Below, piece after piece: positions 9,206-18,668 of a DNA stretch of 64,000 nt. Numbering within the stretch: position 1 is the stretch's first letter; every line of letters starts with the position of its first letter. The position numbers and the translations under genes are program-made. The notes beneath the pieces were generated by a model. It ran no database searches. It had not been told where the DNA came from and was given only the letters and a program-made list of their open reading frames with translations. The stretch comes from Acinetobacter rudis (GTDB lineage: Bacteria > Pseudomonadota > Gammaproteobacteria > Pseudomonadales > Moraxellaceae), in assembly GCF_031157835.1 (NCBI RefSeq), contig NZ_JAVIDR010000002.1, forward strand, positions 348,138 through 412,137, written 5' to 3'.

Positions 9206-10480
9206 TTACTCATCAGAATAGAGGCGCTGATAACGTGATTCGAGCGCATAAGGCACAAAAAAATGGCTAGCAAAATAAGCGTCATTGCCCGTAACTAAAT
9301 TTTTATCTTCTCGAATTGACATGCCACATGCACGATCATCAATAACCCATGAGCCAATAATGGGGCGATAACCCTCATGAACAGGAAGATCATGCCACGC
9401 TTGATATACATATCCCCAATCGACATACTCAGCAACAAAATGACTGCCTTGAGCTAGCTGGTCACTCACAATCTGACCCTCATGTTTCAGTACACGATGA
9501 ATATTGGCACCTTCACGACCATGTATAGCCTTTTTACACCACTGCCCATCATGCATATGAGCTAAATCTTTTTCACTATACGCAGCAAGTAAATAGGGAT
9601 GGTGAGGAAACATCTGCCACAGTTTTACTAGCATCGCTTTGTTAGATAATAACATTTTCCATGCAGGTTCCATCCACCGCGTTCGAGCCTGACTCACATG
9701 TTGACCAAAGCTTTCTTCTCGCATCCATTCCCACGGATATAACTTAAAGATATTTTTAATTTCACTGCCTTGTAAATCAACAAATTGCTGAGTATCCGTC
9801 CAGCCAATCTCTTGCATTTGCAATGCCTTGACCTTCATACCTGCTCGACTTGCAGTATCCATAATATAGATGAGATTGCCCCAATCCTCATGGCGAAATC
9901 CACCAGATGCGGCAAAATGAATTAAAGTCTGTGGTTTATAATATTGTTGCCAATATTCAAGCAAATGCTCATCGAGTAAATTATATTGAATACGGAGCTG
10001 ATCTGGAAAAATTAACTCAGGTACGATTTCAGACAAAGATTCAGGAAAGCGACTTAATTGTTCAATATAATGCCACTGTGCAACGCTACACTCTAATATT
10101 GATACAGGTGTGTCGCCATTGTATTCAAGCATTTTAATTTCGGTATGGCCGTCATAAACCAGATCGAAACGCCCTAACAATGAACGATCAGCCCGATACC
10201 ATGATTGTTCAATCAAGTGTTTACTTTGCTCATCTAAAGCAAAATAATCTGGATAGTCTCCAGCCTTAACCATTGAGGATACCATTTCAATCGCCATATC
10301 ATGTAGACACTGCGTAGCCTCTTGAATACGATCAATTTGAGTCTCTGAAAATGCGTAAGTTACCCCCTCTTGCCAGTAAGGTAATTGTTCTGGTCCTGAA
10401 GGTAAATCCCAATAATTAAAACCAATGTTCTCAAGTTGTTGAATATAATCTGCACGTTTTGGAAAATGATGTCGTTTCAC
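9206..10480 (-). CDS. YgiC/YjfC-type ATP-grasp protein (glutathionylspermidine synthase family)
   Basis: 424 residues. It has the preATP-grasp and ATP-grasp arrangement of the glutathionylspermidine synthase C-terminal domain: the N-terminal GFNYWDLPSGPEQLPYWQEGVTYAF, a central YNGDTPVSILE and a C-terminal GREGANIHR followed by GSWVIDDRACGMSIRED. The E. coli homologues YgiC and YjfC ligate peptides in vitro-type assays in the literature but their physiological substrate is unsettled. It lies 3 nt after a ygiB-like lipoprotein gene on the same strand, the same order as E. coli ygiB-ygiC. Cytoplasmic. Confidence 0.85.
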   Translation of the reverse strand: MKRHHFPKRADYIQQLENIGFNYWDLPSGPEQLPYWQEGVTYAFSETQIDRIQEATQCLHDMAIEMVSSMVKAGDYPDYFALDEQSKHLIEQSWYRADRSLLGRFDLVYDGHTEIKMLEYNGDTPVSILECSVAQWHYIEQLSRFPESLSEIVPELIFPDQLRIQYNLLDEHLLEYWQQYYKPQTLIHFAASGGFRHEDWGNLIYIMDTASRAGMKVKALQMQEIGWTDTQQFVDLQGSEIKNIFKLYPWEWMREESFGQHVSQARTRWMEPAWKMLLSNKAMLVKLWQMFPHHPYLLAAYSEKDLAHMHDGQWCKKAIHGREGANIHRVLKHEGQIVSDQLAQGSHFVAEYVDWGYVYQAWHDLPVHEGYRPIIGSWVIDDRACGMSIREDKNLVTGNDAYFASHFFVPYALESRYQRLYSDE

Positions 10481-10483
10481 AAA

Positions 10484-11029
10484 TTAACCACCTGTTGAAA
10501 TGGCACCACCGAAGCCATTACGTGACACATGCTTATATCCAGTTCCTCCCACCCGTGAGCTGGTTGATGAGTTTTCTTCTTCTCGTTTACGCATCTGAGC
10601 TGCATAAACACGCTGTCGTGCACGTTGTTGAGTATAACTATCATAACTTACACCAGAACGCCCAGCCATTGCATTCATTGCGAGTGCACCAATGGCAAGA
10701 CCAGCAACTGTTGCTAATACTGCATTTCCCCCATTAAATCCTGCCTCCTCAGCATGCTGCGCAGCTAAATCAGGATTACCTGGATAAAGTTGTGTTAATT
10801 TAACCCAATCCTCAAAACTACCATTGTAGCCATTACACTTGGCATCATCATAGGAATTGAATATTTGTTCATCTGCTTCTGACCAAGTACTGATTGAACC
10901 ATCACTATTTTCAATTGTTCGACTATTACTATTCTCATAATACATTGCCTGTTCATCATCATTAGAACAAGCAGAAACAATAAAAAAAGGCACAATGGAC
11001 AATATGATTTTCTTTTTACTGTACTTCAT
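10484..11029 (-). CDS. YgiB-like lipoprotein (DUF1190-type)
   Basis: 181 residues. A lipoprotein signal is visible (SIVPFFIVSAC, lipidated Cys near residue 21). An acidic Ser/Asn-rich region follows, then a conserved-looking SFEDWVKLTQLYPG segment, a Gly/Ala hydrophobic stretch (about 105-122) and a basic tail ending NGFGGAISTGG, resembling the GGFG end of YgiB. It is the upstream partner of the ATP-grasp gene, separated by 3 nt, so the two are almost certainly co-translated. The YgiB assignment rests on architecture and synteny; sequence similarity is weak to the eye. Confidence 0.65.
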   Translation of the reverse strand: MKYSKKKIILSIVPFFIVSACSNDDEQAMYYENSNSRTIENSDGSISTWSEADEQIFNSYDDAKCNGYNGSFEDWVKLTQLYPGNPDLAAQHAEEAGFNGGNAVLATVAGLAIGALAMNAMAGRSGVSYDSYTQQRARQRVYAAQMRKREEENSSTSSRVGGTGYKHVSRNGFGGAISTGG

Positions 11030-11114
11030 TCAGTTTCCTAATCTTGGATATAGCCGTAACAAAAGACATGTCACGACAGCTCATTTGCAATAATGTGTAA
11101 TAGAAGAAAATTGG

Positions 11115-11462
11115 CTAAACATCTATTGAGGAATACTGTGCAATAACCGTTACCCCAATAATGATAAATCCCATACCAATCCAAGCAGCCAAATCCAGTT
11201 TCTGCCCAAGAACCGCTTGCGCTAAACATGCAGTTGCTATTGCACCAATACCTGCCCAAAGCACATAAAGTACACCAGCTTGAATATACTTCAATGCAAT
11301 AGCACAGCAAATAAAAGAAGCAAGATAGAGAAAACCCGCTATGCCTTGGCTGAGCTTATCTTCTAAGCCATTGGCTTTTGCAGAGAAAAAAGTAGATAAA
11401 ACATCAGCTGCAATTGCACCCGATAACCAAATTAAACCTACAGTGGATTGAGATAATGCCAA
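11115..11462 (-). CDS. Small multidrug resistance (SMR) family membrane protein with Asp at the key acidic site
   Basis: 115 residues with four membrane helices, typical SMR length. The second half matches SMR proteins well: YIQAGVLYVLWAGIGAIATACLAQAVLGQKLDLAAWIGMGFIIIGV, including the conserved aromatic-Trp-Gly motif in helix 3. In helix 1 the essential membrane glutamate (Glu14 of EmrE, context GAILAEV) is replaced by Asp (GAIAADV). Start is TTG 11462: an in-frame TGA lies directly upstream and no in-frame ATG precedes helix 1. SMR proteins exchange cationic compounds or guanidinium for protons as dimers. Whether this one exports drugs is open. Confidence 0.82.
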   Translation of the reverse strand: MALSQSTVGLIWLSGAIAADVLSTFFSAKANGLEDKLSQGIAGFLYLASFICCAIALKYIQAGVLYVLWAGIGAIATACLAQAVLGQKLDLAAWIGMGFIIIGVTVIAQYSSIDV

Positions 11463-11619
11463 TCATCTATTCCCAAATTTCAGCCCCACCATATTTTAAT
11501 CTGCCCTGTTCAGATAAAATTGCTGTTAGCTATAAAATTAAATTCAACATCATGTTGTATATAGCATTTTTAAAAAACAACCACAACACAATCAAAACCT
11601 AGATAGTCACATACTCTGC

Positions 11620-12222
11620 TTAATCCACAGTAAATGAACTGAGGTTACCTTGGTCACGGTTTTGATATTTTTGCTGAAGCTGCTGATAAACAGGATTACG
11701 TTTAAATTGCTCTAAAAAAGCAATTGTTCCTGCTGGAAACTGAGATTGGGAGATTTCACCACGATAATAAGCCTCACGTAAAGGCGTTGCAGAAATCGCA
11801 TCTTTTAGACTTTCTAATTCCAATAAAGTCCATTCTGGAAACAGTTCTAAATAATATGACGAATCATCTTTAAAATGACCAATGAGACCAACATTAGATT
11901 TTGGATCAACCACTTGATTAACTTGATCTTTAACCAATTTAACCCACTTAACATCATTGTAGACATCTATAATGGGGACAAAACGAATACGCTGCTGATC
12001 TGCAGCTGAAAAATTCGATAAAATCATTTGCTCACGTTCAGTCGCACTAAACGGATTTTTAATATTGCGTTGTTCTTGTGCAGAACCCAAGGCGAGAATC
12101 ACCCGCTCACTTTGCTCAAGTGCAATTTGTACTGTTTGCATATGTGCAACATGAAAAGGTTGGAATCGGCCAATATAGATAAGATCATCAAATCGTTCAA
12201 TCATAGTCTGTTCATTGATCAT
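11620..12222 (-). CDS. nadM: Nicotinamide-nucleotide adenylyltransferase, NadM type
   Basis: 200 residues (or 194 from the ATG at 12204). The nucleotidyltransferase motif GRFQPFHVAH, with the paired histidines for ATP binding, is at about residues 18-27, and the C-terminal ISATPLRE motif that contacts the phosphates is near 141-148. It joins ATP and NMN to make NAD, the second half of the nicotinamide salvage route used in Acinetobacter. Relatives in other genera carry a fused Nudix domain; here the chain ends soon after the transferase domain. It is divergent from the enoyl-CoA hydratase gene. Confidence 0.88.
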   Translation of the reverse strand: MINEQTMIERFDDLIYIGRFQPFHVAHMQTVQIALEQSERVILALGSAQEQRNIKNPFSATEREQMILSNFSAADQQRIRFVPIIDVYNDVKWVKLVKDQVNQVVDPKSNVGLIGHFKDDSSYYLELFPEWTLLELESLKDAISATPLREAYYRGEISQSQFPAGTIAFLEQFKRNPVYQQLQQKYQNRDQGNLSSFTVD

Positions 12223-12304
12223 GACGCATGAGTTACATATTTGTCACTCTTTTACGCCATAATGTTTAAGTTAAGCTAGTGAAATATATAACAAGGATAG
12301 CACG

Positions 12305-13105
12305 ATGACATTGCATTGTATTCAGCAGCCACATCAACATTTAAAAGCAACAATAGAACATGGCATTTTAACGCTTGCCATTCAACGTCCTGAAGCTAAA
12401 AATGCATTATATAGTGATTTATATTTATGTATTGCCCAAGCTTTAGATGAAGCTGACCAAAGTAATGATGTTCGAGTGGTCATCTTAAGAGGTGCCGATG
12501 CCGACTTCACAGCAGGCAATGATATGCAAGATTTTATGCGATTCATCCAAATGCCTTTGCCAGAAAAAGCAGGTGATGCGCCACCTTTTGTACTTCTAAA
12601 ATCTGCTGCTCGTTTTTCTAAACCTCTTATCATTGCAGTACGCGGTGTTGCCATTGGCATTGGGGTAACTATTTTATTGCATGCTGACATGGTCTACAGT
12701 GATGAAACAGCGCTGTTCCAAATTCCTTTTGTTAGCCTTGGTCTCTCACCCGAAGGTGCTGCCAGTCGCCTCCTCAGCAAACAAGCTGGTTATTTAAAAG
12801 CTGCTGAACTGATGTTTACAGCACAAAAATTTAATAGTGAAAAAGCCTTAAATGCAGGTTTAATTACCAGTATTGAAAATGATGTTTATGCCCATGCACA
12901 GCAACAAGCACAACATCTTGCCGCACTTCCTTTAGCTTCTCTTAAACAAAGCAAAGCACTAATGAAATCAGATTTAGCGGAAATTATTCAATGTATTGAT
13001 GATGAAGCTGAAATTTTTATGCGCCGAGTCAAATCGGCAGAAATGCAGGAAGCAGTACAAGCCTTTATGCAAAAACGCAAACCAGACTTTACTCAGTTTA
13101 ACTAA
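12305..13105 (+). CDS. Enoyl-CoA hydratase/isomerase family protein
   Basis: 266 residues with the crotonase fold: the oxyanion-hole segment DFTAGNDMQDF near residue 65, then KPLIIAVRGVAIGIGVTILLHADMVYSDETALFQIPFVSLGLSPEGAASRLL around 100-155. In hydratases two glutamates act in this region; here GVAIGIGVT and SPEGAA leave one Glu at the second position, so the reaction may be isomerisation rather than hydration. It is monocistronic, with a long hairpin between it and the convergent NIF3-like gene. Substrate not predictable. Confidence 0.85.
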   Translation: MTLHCIQQPHQHLKATIEHGILTLAIQRPEAKNALYSDLYLCIAQALDEADQSNDVRVVILRGADADFTAGNDMQDFMRFIQMPLPEKAGDAPPFVLLKSAARFSKPLIIAVRGVAIGIGVTILLHADMVYSDETALFQIPFVSLGLSPEGAASRLLSKQAGYLKAAELMFTAQKFNSEKALNAGLITSIENDVYAHAQQQAQHLAALPLASLKQSKALMKSDLAEIIQCIDDEAEIFMRRVKSAEMQEAVQAFMQKRKPDFTQFN

Positions 13106-13164
13106 TAGCTCGTTATTCCTAGCGCTATCTAATCTACCATTGTTTCCGATTAGCCAAATTTAGT

Positions 13165-13210
13165 AAAGATTGATTAGACTTGTTCTTGTGGGTGAGTTTA
13201 GTCAATCTTT
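13165..13210. repeat. 16-bp inverted repeat (hairpin) between convergent genes
   Basis: AAAGATTGATTAGACT (13165-13180) pairs with AGTTTAGTCAATCTTT (13195-13210) over all 16 positions, counting two G-U pairs, with a 14-nt loop. There is no T run on either side, so it is not a standard intrinsic terminator. It lies between the enoyl-CoA hydratase (+) and NIF3-like (-) genes. Confidence 0.75.
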
Positions 13211-13236
13211 ATGTGGCAATGACTATTCAGCCAACA

Positions 13237-13548
13237 CTAAACCTCTATCAGTTGACTAAACTCATATGCAGGTACTTCATATGGATGACTGGTTTTTAAT
13301 GCTGCTAATACGGCTTTCGCACACGATTCTTCAAGAACCAACTCTACTCGCCATTCAGGGACTTTTTCTAAAACCCCAGGCTGACCAATAAATGGCTGTG
13401 CCCCCATCATGGGTTTAAATTGCCCCATGCCCAAAACTTGCCATGCGCAGTGCTCATAACCATTAAATCGACCAGCTCCTGCTGTAAAAATGGCAGTCTT
13501 TGTCTGTTCCAAGTGTGATTCCGGTACGTAATACACAAGTTTCAACAT
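13237..13548 (-). CDS. Stand-alone NIF3/YqfO C-terminal-like domain protein
   Basis: 103 residues. It matches the small alpha/beta domain inserted in or appended to NIF3-like metal proteins (YqfO): LKLVYYVPESHLEQTKTAIF at the start, then GAGRFNGYEHCAWQVLG, and SHPYEVPAYEF near the end. The domain resembles CutA/PII-like trimeric folds. Here it stands alone without the dinuclear metal domain, as is common in gammaproteobacteria. Cytoplasmic; function unknown. It lies 4 nt downstream of a lipoprotein gene on the same strand. Confidence 0.75.
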   Translation of the reverse strand: MLKLVYYVPESHLEQTKTAIFTAGAGRFNGYEHCAWQVLGMGQFKPMMGAQPFIGQPGVLEKVPEWRVELVLEESCAKAVLAALKTSHPYEVPAYEFSQLIEV

Positions 13549-13552
13549 TGTT

Positions 13553-14029
13553 TTAACCTATCTCATTGGCTGGAGTAATTTGAAAAAATGGATATTGATC
13601 ACAACTTGCTGTAGATGATCCCTCAAAATTCTGCTTTTTAGTGGCTATTTTTTTTAAAACAATTTTAAGGTCTTCCTGATCGACATCAACATTTGATTGG
13701 GTTTCATAACCAGGCTTAGCAACACATACATACCACCGATAGTCTACAGCCCCATGAATCAGCATAAACTCTACTCTCCACTCAGCAAGTTTTGGGAAAT
13801 GCGCAAGCCCCTGCTGAGTATCTATAACACTATATCTATACCCCATTCCCACACTCGGTTCACGCATTAACATTACGGGGACTTGATCTAATAATTGACC
13901 TTGTTCATCCTGTATTTGAACATTTAACTCTGGCTGTAAAGTTTTATAGACTGGGTAACAAGCAGTCATACACATACCGCTCAGTAAAACAAATAAATAC
14001 TTTAGCTGTTGTAAATTGATCATTGTCAT
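13553..14029 (-). CDS. Predicted lipoprotein of unknown function
   Basis: 158 residues. An N-terminal hydrophobic segment (YLFVLLSGMCMTAC) ends in a lipobox-like MTAC, Cys near residue 24. The mature part looks like a small beta-sandwich: alternating strands with LNVQIQDEQGQLLDQVPVMLMRE, GLAHFPKLAEWRVEFMLIHG and KPGYETQSNVDVD, as in carboxypeptidase-regulatory-like or transthyretin-like domains. No family assigned. It is immediately upstream of the NIF3-like gene, probably co-transcribed. Confidence 0.65.
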   Translation of the reverse strand: MTMINLQQLKYLFVLLSGMCMTACYPVYKTLQPELNVQIQDEQGQLLDQVPVMLMREPSVGMGYRYSVIDTQQGLAHFPKLAEWRVEFMLIHGAVDYRWYVCVAKPGYETQSNVDVDQEDLKIVLKKIATKKQNFEGSSTASCDQYPFFQITPANEIG

Positions 14030-14101
14030 TAAAAAGTGAGGTTTGAATTTTTAAGAATGATGTGCATAGGTCAGAGTTAACATAACCACACTATAAGCAA
14101 T

Positions 14102-14136
14102 ACTTTAACGCAGTGTATTGCACATTGCGCTAAAGT
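14102..14136 (-). terminator. Hairpin downstream of the small membrane protein gene
   Basis: ACTTTA (14102-14107) and CGCA (14109-14112) pair with TGCG and TAAAGT (14126-14136) around one mismatch, with an inner GTG/CAC. No T run is present on either side, so termination is uncertain. Confidence 0.4.
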
Positions 14137-14151
14137 TAAAGCCTATAAATA

Positions 14152-14298
14152 TCATGCTGATGCCGTATAACTGAGTGCAGCCCAAAGAATAAAGAAAAAC
14201 TGTATTAAAACTACTAAGATGAAATAACGCCAACCCCTTTGACGTAAACGTTGTTGTGATTGTAAATTTATATGCTGTAAAACGACTGGCTTGAACAT
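14152..14298 (-). CDS. 48-residue single-pass membrane protein
   Basis: The start ATG at 14298 is preceded by a near-perfect ribosome site, GGAGGTG, seven bases upstream, which strongly favours this over a longer ORF from 14349. The protein has a basic cytoplasmic N-terminal half (LQSQQRLRQRGWR) and one membrane helix (about 26-43: FILVVLIQFFFILWAALS). It is oriented N-in by the positive-inside rule. No family recognised and no obvious functional neighbour. A strong hairpin follows. Confidence 0.7.
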   Translation of the reverse strand: MFKPVVLQHINLQSQQRLRQRGWRYFILVVLIQFFFILWAALSYTASA

Positions 14299-14447
14299 AA
14301 TCTGCACCTCCCTGAAGTCTTTATGTCTAATATTTAATCTATCCATCACATTAAAGCAATTTTTTTAAAATCTCCAATTGTTACTCAGATGCATTACTTT
14401 AGGCGACTTAATATCTATTATATTGATTACCTTGATATTTCCAGTGC

Positions 14448-14480
14448 TCTAAAAACAACAAAGCCACCCCAAGGTGGCTT
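14448..14480 (-). terminator. Intrinsic terminator after purL
   Basis: On the minus strand AAGCCACC-TTGG-GGTGGCTT is followed by the T-rich TGTTGTTTTT. It lies about 40 nt past the purL stop. Confidence 0.85.
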
Positions 14481-14522
14481 ATGCTATTAAAATATAGTCT
14501 GTAATAAACAATTCAGTAGAGA

Positions 14523-17500
14523 TTAACCCACGAACTTACGTGCATTACGGAACATACGCAACCATGCACCATCTTCTGTCCATTCTTCAGGTTTCCAAGA
14601 ATGCTGTACTGCACGGAAAGTACGTTCTGGATGTGGCATCATAATTGTTGCACGACCATCCAATGACGTTAAACCTGTGATCGCATCTGGAGAACCGTTC
14701 GGGTTTAATGGATATTGTTCTGTTGCTTTACCATGACTATCTACATAGCGAAGCACCACTTGATCCTGTGCTTTTAATGTTGCAAATTGCTCAAGATTGG
14801 CAACCACACGACCTTCACCATGCGCAACTGCTACAGGTAAAATCGAACCATGCATGTCTGCCAATAAAATCGAATTTGACTTCTCAACACGAACATTCAC
14901 TGCACGAGCTTCAAACATTTCCGAACGGTTACGATGGAAACGAGGCCAAGCATCTGCACCTGGAATTAATGGTGCAAGCTGAGACAACATTTGACAACCA
15001 TTACAAACACCTAAGCTAAATGTTTCTTCACGGTTAAAGAATTTTTCAAACTGGTCACGTAATTTTGCATTGAACAATACTGATTTCGCCCAACCACCAC
15101 CAGCACCAAGCACGTCACCATAAGAGAAACCACCACATGCCACAAGCCCTTGGAAATCATCCAAGTCAATATGACCAGCAAGTAAGTCACTCATGTGAAC
15201 GTCAACAGTATTAAAGCCGACTTTATCAAAAGCTGCAGCCATTTCAACATGACCATTGACACCCTGTTCACGCAATACCGCCATGTTTGGACGACGTGAA
15301 TTTAAATATGGTGCTTCAATTGGTTCATTTAAATCAAATGTTGGCTGTGCAATTAAACCCTTATGTTCAGAGTCAGCAATCAATTGATATTCTTGATCTG
15401 CGGTTTCTACGTTATCACGTAAACGCTGAATCTGGTAAGACACCTCAGTCCAAGCCTGTTGCAACTCTACACGAGTCAAACTTAACCCATTAATATTTAA
15501 GTGTTCAGTTTGGTTCAATTGCCCCACTACACTTAAGGCATCTTGCATTGCAGTATTGCTAAGTTCTGCTTGAACAGCATCCCAATCGGCACGGCGCATT
15601 TGCAATACAGCACCAATTTCTTCAGCAAATAATGCTGCCACAGTTTGATCTTGTAAAGAAACACCAAGACGTGAAGCAAACATCATTTCAGCAACAGTAG
15701 CCAACAAGCCACCATCACCAATGTCATGATAAGCTTGAATTAAACCACGGTTGTTCCAATCTTGTACTAATGCAAAGAAAGCTTTGAACTCATCAAAGTT
15801 GTCAACATCTGGTGTCACTTGACCAATGGTCTTATACACTTGGTTTAAGATCGAACCGCCTAAACGGAATTGACCTTTAGACAAGTCAATACGTACCAAT
15901 ACGCTATCAAAGTCTGCTTTAAGCTCTGGAGTTAATGTCTTACGTACATCAACAACAGGAGCAAATGCTGTAATCACGCCTGTCATTGGTGAAGTCACTG
16001 ACTTATCTGTGCCTTCATCTTGCCAAGTTGTACGCATTGACAATGAGTCTTTACCTACAGGAATGGCAATGCCAAGTGCTGGACACATTTCCATACCAAT
16101 GGCTTTTACACCTTCAAACAAAGCTTGGTCTTCGCCAGGTTGACCTGCCGCTGCCATCCAGTTTGCAGACAATTTAATATCGCTAATTTGGTCGATATTG
16201 GCACACATAATATTAGAAATGGCTTCAGCAACAGATAAACGTGCAGAAGCAGCTGGATTCAATAATGCAACTGGTGGACGTTCACCCATTGCCATTGCTT
16301 CACCAGTAAAGCCTTGTAAACTTGTCGTTGTCACAGCAGCATCTGCAACTGGAACTTGCCAAGGACCAACCATTTGGTCACGTGCAACCATACCAGTAAT
16401 AGAACGGTCGCCAATCGTAATTAAGAAAGACTTTGATGCAACAGTTGGATTCTTCAAAACACGGAAGATCGCATCTTTTAAATCGACTGTATTTTCATCA
16501 AAATCATTGCCTTTACGTGGCGCACTGTCATAGCTACGACTCATACGTGGTGTGCCGCCAAGCAATACTTGCATTGGCATATCAACCGCATTATTTTCAA
16601 ATAATGGATCTTCAACAACAAGCTCACGCGCTTCTGTTGCTTCACCAAGTACAGCAAATGGGCAACGTTCGCGCGCACAAATAGTTTCAAATTGTTCCAA
16701 TGATTCTGGACGAATAGCCAAAACATAGCGCTCTTGAGCTTCGTTTGACCAAATTTCCATTGGTGACATGCCAGGCTCTAGCGAAGGAATTTTACGTAAA
16801 TCTAAAACCGCACCAAGCTCATGATCATTTACCAGTTCTGGCATTGCATTAGAAATACCACCTGCACCAACATCATGTACAGATACGATTGGGTTCGCAT
16901 CTTCTAAACGCCAGCATGTATCAATCACTTCTTGACAACGACGTTCCATTTCCGGGTTTTCACGTTGTACCGAAGCAAAGTCTAAGCTTTCACCCATTGT
17001 ACCGCTGTCAACTGAAGATGCAGCACCACCACCAAGGCCAATAAGCATTGCTGGGCCACCAAGAACGATGAGCAAATCACCTGGTTGAATCGCATCTTTT
17101 TCTACATGATCAGGACGAATGTTGCCATAACCACCAGCAATCATAATCGGTTTATGGAAACCTTTTACATCACCATTAACGTTTTGTTCAAAAGTACGGA
17201 AATAACCATTCAGTGCTGGACGACCAAATTCATTGTTAAATGCCGCCCCTCCTAATGGTCCTTCAATCATAATTTGTAAAGGTGAAGCAATACGTGAAGG
17301 TTTACCGTAATTTTCTTCCCATGGCTGTTCAAAACCAGGAATATTTAAATTTGAAGTTGTAAAGCCAGTTAAACCTGCTTTAGGTTTACCGCCACGACCA
17401 GTTGCACCTTCATCACGGATCTCACCACCAGAACCCGTCGCAGCACCCGCAAATGGCGCAATTGCTGTTGGATGGTTATGGGTTTCTACTTTCATCAAAA

Positions 17501-18359
17501 TATGTGCAGCTTGGCTCTTATATTTATATACATAATGGCCAGTATCTTGATCTTGCTTCGGATAGAAACGATGAGTATCAAAACCAACAATTACAGAAGC
17601 ATTGTCTTTATAGGCTGACAACACATCTGTAGGTGACTCTTTATATGTATTTTTAATCATTTGGAACAGTGACAATGGCTGTACTTCACCATCAATTGTC
17701 CACTCTGAACCAAAAATTTTATGACGACAATGTTCAGAGTTTGCCTGTGCAAACATCATTAATTCAATATCGTGTGGATTACGACCAAGTTTAATAAATG
17801 CTTCAGTTAAATAATCAATTTCTTCAGCAGAAAGAGCAAAACCAAACTCATTATTGGCTTTTACCAATGCCTCACGACCCTGACCTAAAATATCAATTGC
17901 ATTTAAAGGCTTTGGTTCAGTTTCTGAAAATAGCGCTGTTGCAGCATCAATTTGCTCAAATACGCTTTCAGTCATACGATCATGTAATGCGAGTTTTAAA
18001 TCTGCATTAAGTTCTGATACGCCTTTTAGAGTAAATAAAACACCGCGTTCAAGGCGGTGTATAGGCGTATTACAGTTGGCAAAAATATCAGTTGCCTTAG
18101 AAGACCACGGCGAGATTGTACCAATACGTGGCGTTACAAGGATCTGAATTTCATCACTCGTTGCTTTACGTAAAGTATAGTGTTCACCATCATTAAGCAG
18201 TTGGAGCGCAGATTGCTGCTCTTGCTCGTTAAGCGCTTGGTCAAACAAATAAACCCATTGGCTGTCAAAAGACTGAACAGAACTCACGGACGTTAAACGG
18301 TTTAGGAGTTGAGTTTTCTTAAAAGATGAGTGTGCTGGGGCACCGGCCACGATAAACAT
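14523..18359 (-). CDS. purL: Phosphoribosylformylglycinamidine synthase, large single-chain form
   Basis: 1278 residues from ATG 18359, the expected length of the gammaproteobacterial enzyme; an upstream start at 18392 would add 11 residues absent from relatives. It converts FGAR, ATP and glutamine to FGAM in purine synthesis. N-terminal PurS-like region, two AIR-synthase-like halves with ATP-binding motifs ([36 protein letters not shown]), and a C-terminal glutamine amidotransferase with nucleophile Cys in LGVCNGCQ and His/Glu in [10 protein letters not shown]. Monocistronic, divergent from dgt. Confidence 0.98.
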   Translation of the reverse strand: MFIVAGAPAHSSFKKTQLLNRLTSVSSVQSFDSQWVYLFDQALNEQEQQSALQLLNDGEHYTLRKATSDEIQILVTPRIGTISPWSSKATDIFANCNTPIHRLERGVLFTLKGVSELNADLKLALHDRMTESVFEQIDAATALFSETEPKPLNAIDILGQGREALVKANNEFGFALSAEEIDYLTEAFIKLGRNPHDIELMMFAQANSEHCRHKIFGSEWTIDGEVQPLSLFQMIKNTYKESPTDVLSAYKDNASVIVGFDTHRFYPKQDQDTGHYVYKYKSQAAHILMKVETHNHPTAIAPFAGAATGSGGEIRDEGATGRGGKPKAGLTGFTTSNLNIPGFEQPWEENYGKPSRIASPLQIMIEGPLGGAAFNNEFGRPALNGYFRTFEQNVNGDVKGFHKPIMIAGGYGNIRPDHVEKDAIQPGDLLIVLGGPAMLIGLGGGAASSVDSGTMGESLDFASVQRENPEMERRCQEVIDTCWRLEDANPIVSVHDVGAGGISNAMPELVNDHELGAVLDLRKIPSLEPGMSPMEIWSNEAQERYVLAIRPESLEQFETICARERCPFAVLGEATEARELVVEDPLFENNAVDMPMQVLLGGTPRMSRSYDSAPRKGNDFDENTVDLKDAIFRVLKNPTVASKSFLITIGDRSITGMVARDQMVGPWQVPVADAAVTTTSLQGFTGEAMAMGERPPVALLNPAASARLSVAEAISNIMCANIDQISDIKLSANWMAAAGQPGEDQALFEGVKAIGMEMCPALGIAIPVGKDSLSMRTTWQDEGTDKSVTSPMTGVITAFAPVVDVRKTLTPELKADFDSVLVRIDLSKGQFRLGGSILNQVYKTIGQVTPDVDNFDEFKAFFALVQDWNNRGLIQAYHDIGDGGLLATVAEMMFASRLGVSLQDQTVAALFAEEIGAVLQMRRADWDAVQAELSNTAMQDALSVVGQLNQTEHLNINGLSLTRVELQQAWTEVSYQIQRLRDNVETADQEYQLIADSEHKGLIAQPTFDLNEPIEAPYLNSRRPNMAVLREQGVNGHVEMAAAFDKVGFNTVDVHMSDLLAGHIDLDDFQGLVACGGFSYGDVLGAGGGWAKSVLFNAKLRDQFEKFFNREETFSLGVCNGCQMLSQLAPLIPGADAWPRFHRNRSEMFEARAVNVRVEKSNSILLADMHGSILPVAVAHGEGRVVANLEQFATLKAQDQVVLRYVDSHGKATEQYPLNPNGSPDAITGLTSLDGRATIMMPHPERTFRAVQHSWKPEEWTEDGAWLRMFRNARKFVG

Positions 18360-18507
18360 GCTGATTTTGGCTCCACGGGCAAGTTTGCTCAACCTACCAC
18401 AATGTGACTTTGAAGAGAGCGCATATTCTACTTCGAAAGCAGCTTTTCAGCTAGTCATATCCACTTTTTAAATATAGGTATTTCACAAGATTGGCTTATT
18501 TAGAGAC

Positions 18508-18522
18508 ATCTACATTGTAGAT
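18508..18522. promoter_or_regulatory. 15-nt perfect inverted repeat in the purL-dgt intergenic region
   Basis: ATCTACA-T-TGTAGAT, a seven-base perfect inverted repeat with a single central base, lies between the divergent purL and dgt genes. It has the look of a dimeric regulator site, possibly for purine control of purL, but no known consensus is recognised. Confidence 0.4.
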
Positions 18523-18543
18523 CTGCTTAGACATTTACCCATG

Positions 18544-18631
18544 AAAGCAGTAAAGAGACAAACTATGTCGCCTAAAAGAACAAAGCACTGCTTTTGAAAT
18601 CGTTAAGATCTAGTGCTTTAGCTTTTTTTTT
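18544..18631 (+). ncRNA. Candidate leader attenuator or small RNA upstream of dgt
   Basis: AAAGCAGT (18544-18551) can pair with ACTGCTTT (18587-18594). AAAGCACT (18582-18589) can instead pair with AGTGCTTT (18612-18619), which is followed three bases on by a run of T (18623-18631). The two pairings share 18587-18589 and so compete, an antiterminator/terminator layout. No plus-strand gene lies upstream, so the terminator must serve either a short RNA or the dgt leader. A further hairpin, GGCATGATGCC, follows directly. Pairing is seen; function is inferred. Confidence 0.45.
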
Positions 18632-18668
18632 GGCATGATGCCAAGAAATACAGAGTGAATAATGATAA

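Noticed and set aside
14708..18010. Many plus-strand ORFs of 60-110 codons inside purL
   Set aside because: All are antisense to a clearly conserved enzyme and have no ribosome sites; shadows of the real frame.
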